A stretch of DNA of 33,895 nucleotides from Euryarchaeota archaeon UBA605 (GTDB lineage: Archaea; Thermoplasmatota; Poseidoniia; Poseidoniales; Thalassarchaeaceae), in contig DATY01000027.1 of NCBI GenBank assembly GCA_002504905.1, positions 1-33,895 of the forward strand. The letters are read 5' to 3'. The notes beneath the pieces are model-generated. The model was given only the letters and a program-made list of their open reading frames with translations. It searched no databases and had not been told where the DNA came from. How positions within the stretch are numbered: the stretch's first letter is position 1; each line of letters opens with the position of its first letter. Of this stretch, positions 32,283-33,895 are shown one piece after another. A program made the position numbers and the translations under genes.

Positions 32283-33158
32283 TTACTCATCATCAATATC
32301 TGAAGTATTTTGGTTATTTTCTACTCTCTCTCCACGTACTCTATTAGTAGCAGCAAGACGAATTTTCTCATCTTGGCGTAAAGTTCTTCGAAATGCTTGA
32401 GATGCCGCAGGAGTCATTCCTAAAGGTAGCCATTTTGTTTGTGCAGTAGGCCAATAATAAAAAATTAAGGTAGAGAAAAATATTATTAGTATCGGATACC
32501 ATAAAATGAAAGTACAACCTAGAATAAGTATACCTCTTGAGAAAGTACTAACATAGAAAGTTTTGAATCGGGTTGATGTTAGAACTCCAACTCCCTGATA
32601 TGTAGAAATTAATGCATTTCCTAGGCATACAATTACTGCTAAAGAAAGTGCGATAGCAACAGCAATCACATCAAAGCCAGAATAATCAGAACCTGGTAAA
32701 ACAGGGTCAAATAGTCTAACAATTAGAACAGAAGTAAACATAGCACCCATCCCTAATCCTAGAGTCCAACCGTAAGGAGTAGATGCGCGTAAACTAACTA
32801 CCTTTGGTCTTCCTAATAGAAACATTACTAGAGCAGATTCAGATGCTCCAATTATCAGAGATACAATAAATGCATAAATTATGTTTATTCTGGACTCAAT
32901 TACAGCAAATTGTAGTATCATCTCATCTGATGCAACAGCAAATATCATACCTGAAACAATTCCAAATAGAAGATACTTGAAAGCCCCAGCCATATCATAG
33001 AAACCAGTCATTTTAGCTATGATTCCTCTCCAGCCGATATACACACCTAGTAAGCCGATTGCGAAGGCAATTTGCATCTGGAGGAGAGGTATCTGGGTGA
33101 CTGCCACGATTGGCGATAGGGTTCTACCTTTCAGTTCACCGTCTCCAATAACCTTCAA
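32283..33158 (-). CDS. Polytopic membrane protein of unknown function
   Basis: The 291-residue protein has about seven to eight hydrophobic helices from residue 25 to 245 and a basic, then acidic, cytosolic C-terminal tail (RRTLRQDEK to DIDDE). The membrane part holds acidic residues within or near helices (DEMILQFAVIE, ASESALVMF). I do not recognise the family. It precedes trkA on the same strand with a 97-base gap, and trkA has its own TATA box, so co-regulation is uncertain. The start is a TTG with only a weak GGT upstream. GTG at 33107 is an alternative; ATG at 33077 would cut into the first helix. The divergent srp54 start is only 24 bases away from the TTG. Confidence 0.65.
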   Translation of the reverse strand: MKVIGDGELKGRTLSPIVAVTQIPLLQMQIAFAIGLLGVYIGWRGIIAKMTGFYDMAGAFKYLLFGIVSGMIFAVASDEMILQFAVIESRINIIYAFIVSLIIGASESALVMFLLGRPKVVSLRASTPYGWTLGLGMGAMFTSVLIVRLFDPVLPGSDYSGFDVIAVAIALSLAVIVCLGNALISTYQGVGVLTSTRFKTFYVSTFSRGILILGCTFILWYPILIIFFSTLIFYYWPTAQTKWLPLGMTPAASQAFRRTLRQDEKIRLAATNRVRGERVENNQNTSDIDDE

Positions 33159-33182
33159 ACCACACTAACATTACCCGAGGTT

Positions 33183-33895
33183 GTGGCACTGGAAGGGTTC
33201 AAGAATCGAATTCTTGGTTCGATTGGATTATTGAAGGGTAAAAGTAAGGTTGATGAAGAATCTGTAAAGGAACTTAGCCGCTCACTTAGAAGAGCTTTAT
33301 TAGAAGCAGATTTCAATGTAAGACAGAGTAAAGAAATTACTGAACGGATTGAAAGAAGACTGTTAGAAGATGAAAAACCACCTGGGCTAAAATTAGAAAC
33401 ACATGCTATGAATCTAATTTATTCAGAATTAGTAAGGATTTTAGGGCCTCCAAGAGAAATTAAACCACACAATGAAACTATATTGATGGTTGGATTATAT
33501 GGTCAAGGTAAAACAACTACAACTGCGAAAATGGCAGATTGGTGGAGAAGAAGGCATGGAGTCAAAGTCGGAGTCATTGAAGCTGATGTCCATAGACCTG
33601 GAGCATATCAGCAATTATGTCAATTATTAGAAGGCACTAATGTTGAAGTATATGGGGAACCCGATGAAAAAGATGCTTCTAAAATTGTCAAGAACGGATT
33701 AAAGAAAGTTGGAAACTCAGATGTTGTAATTATTGATACTGCAGGTAGAGATAGTTTGGATAATGAATTACGTCAAGAGTTGATAAATATAGCAGAAATA
33801 GCCAATGCTACAGAGAGATTCCTAGTTATTGATGCTCAAGTAGGTCAAGCAGCAGGAAAAGTTGCTCAAACATTCCATGACTTAGTTGGAGTAAC
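33183..33895 (+). CDS. srp54: Signal recognition particle GTPase SRP54, 3' end outside window
   Basis: The visible 237 residues comprise the N domain helix bundle (about 1-90) and most of the G domain. They include the P-loop GLYGQGKTTTTAK (104-116), EADVHRPGAYQQL (133-145), DTAGR (185-189) and VIDAQVGQAAGKVAQTF, the last typical of SRP GTPases. The methionine-rich M domain lies beyond the window. SRP54 binds 7S RNA and signal sequences and docks with FtsY. The usual SRP54 P-loop reads GLQGSGKTTT, so Y and Q substitutions are present here, while the essential lysine and threonine remain. The start is a GTG with GAGG only two bases upstream. FtsY is less likely, because no acidic A domain precedes the N domain. 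Confidence 0.92.
   Translation, partial: MALEGFKNRILGSIGLLKGKSKVDEESVKELSRSLRRALLEADFNVRQSKEITERIERRLLEDEKPPGLKLETHAMNLIYSELVRILGPPREIKPHNETILMVGLYGQGKTTTTAKMADWWRRRHGVKVGVIEADVHRPGAYQQLCQLLEGTNVEVYGEPDEKDASKIVKNGLKKVGNSDVVIIDTAGRDSLDNELRQELINIAEIANATERFLVIDAQVGQAAGKVAQTFHDLVGV

Noticed and set aside
1..33895. CRISPR arrays, insertion sequences, prophage or defence genes
   Set aside because: No direct-repeat series, transposase, integrase, terminal inverted repeats or nuclease modules were seen; the window is mainly core archaeal genes.

Overview
This is an archaeal chromosomal segment. It encodes aEF-2 with an intact diphthamide loop, the Rrp4/Rrp41/Rrp42 exosome, a proteasome alpha subunit, SBDS, prefoldin beta, eL43 (L37Ae), a KEOPS Pcc1-like protein, TiaS, RFC large subunit, an archaeal/eukaryotic-type glycyl-tRNA synthetase and SRP54. 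The DNA is AT-rich and gene-dense: the longest stretch without a gene is about 180 bases (25735-25914), and many genes overlap or abut. Gene content and compactness fit a planktonic euryarchaeon of the Thermoplasmatota / Marine Group II-III type. That placement is an inference from gene content, not a phylogeny. I saw no rRNA, tRNA, CRISPR array, insertion sequence or phage gene.

Layout. 1-2350: the 3' part of an MMPL/RND-type membrane protein. 2356-5726 (minus): uS12, uS7, aEF-2. 5864-8525 (plus): UbiD-family decarboxylase, TPR protein, Nudix hydrolase. 8489-13909 (minus): psmA, SBDS, rrp4, rrp41, rrp42, rpl37ae, pcc1-like, prefoldin beta and an unknown helical-repeat protein; this is the conserved archaeal exosome/proteasome superoperon in tight form. 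14009-16715 (plus): dph6, purB and a RadB-like protein without a P-loop. 16708-19403 (minus): gmhA, gmhB, tiaS and a small membrane protein. 19468-20448 (plus): an archaeosortase-like transpeptidase. 20440-25734 (minus): a very large Lhr-type helicase. 25915-29183 (plus): glyS and rfcL. 29184-33158 (minus): a polytopic membrane protein of unknown function, trkA and trkH. 33183-33895 (plus): the 5' part of srp54.

Functional themes. Most genes serve translation and its quality control: ribosomal proteins, EF-2, the diphthamide ligase Dph6 that modifies EF-2, SBDS, TiaS, GlyRS, Pcc1 and SRP54. Others cover RNA and protein turnover (exosome, proteasome), replication and repair (RFC large subunit with a C-terminal PIP box, Lhr) and potassium homeostasis (TrkAH). 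A cell-surface theme appears around 18.2-20.4 kb, where a sedoheptulose-7-phosphate isomerase / heptose-bisphosphatase pair lies divergently beside the archaeosortase.

Most worth a second look: the intergenic leader of the EF-2 gene, where nested inverted repeats could hide the ribosome-binding site and start codon, and where an overlapping hairpin could form instead; the RecA-fold protein lacking Walker A; the zinc-loop-less GmhB paired with GmhA and TiaS; the archaeosortase without a visible substrate; and five tail-to-tail gene pairs with no room for intergenic terminators.
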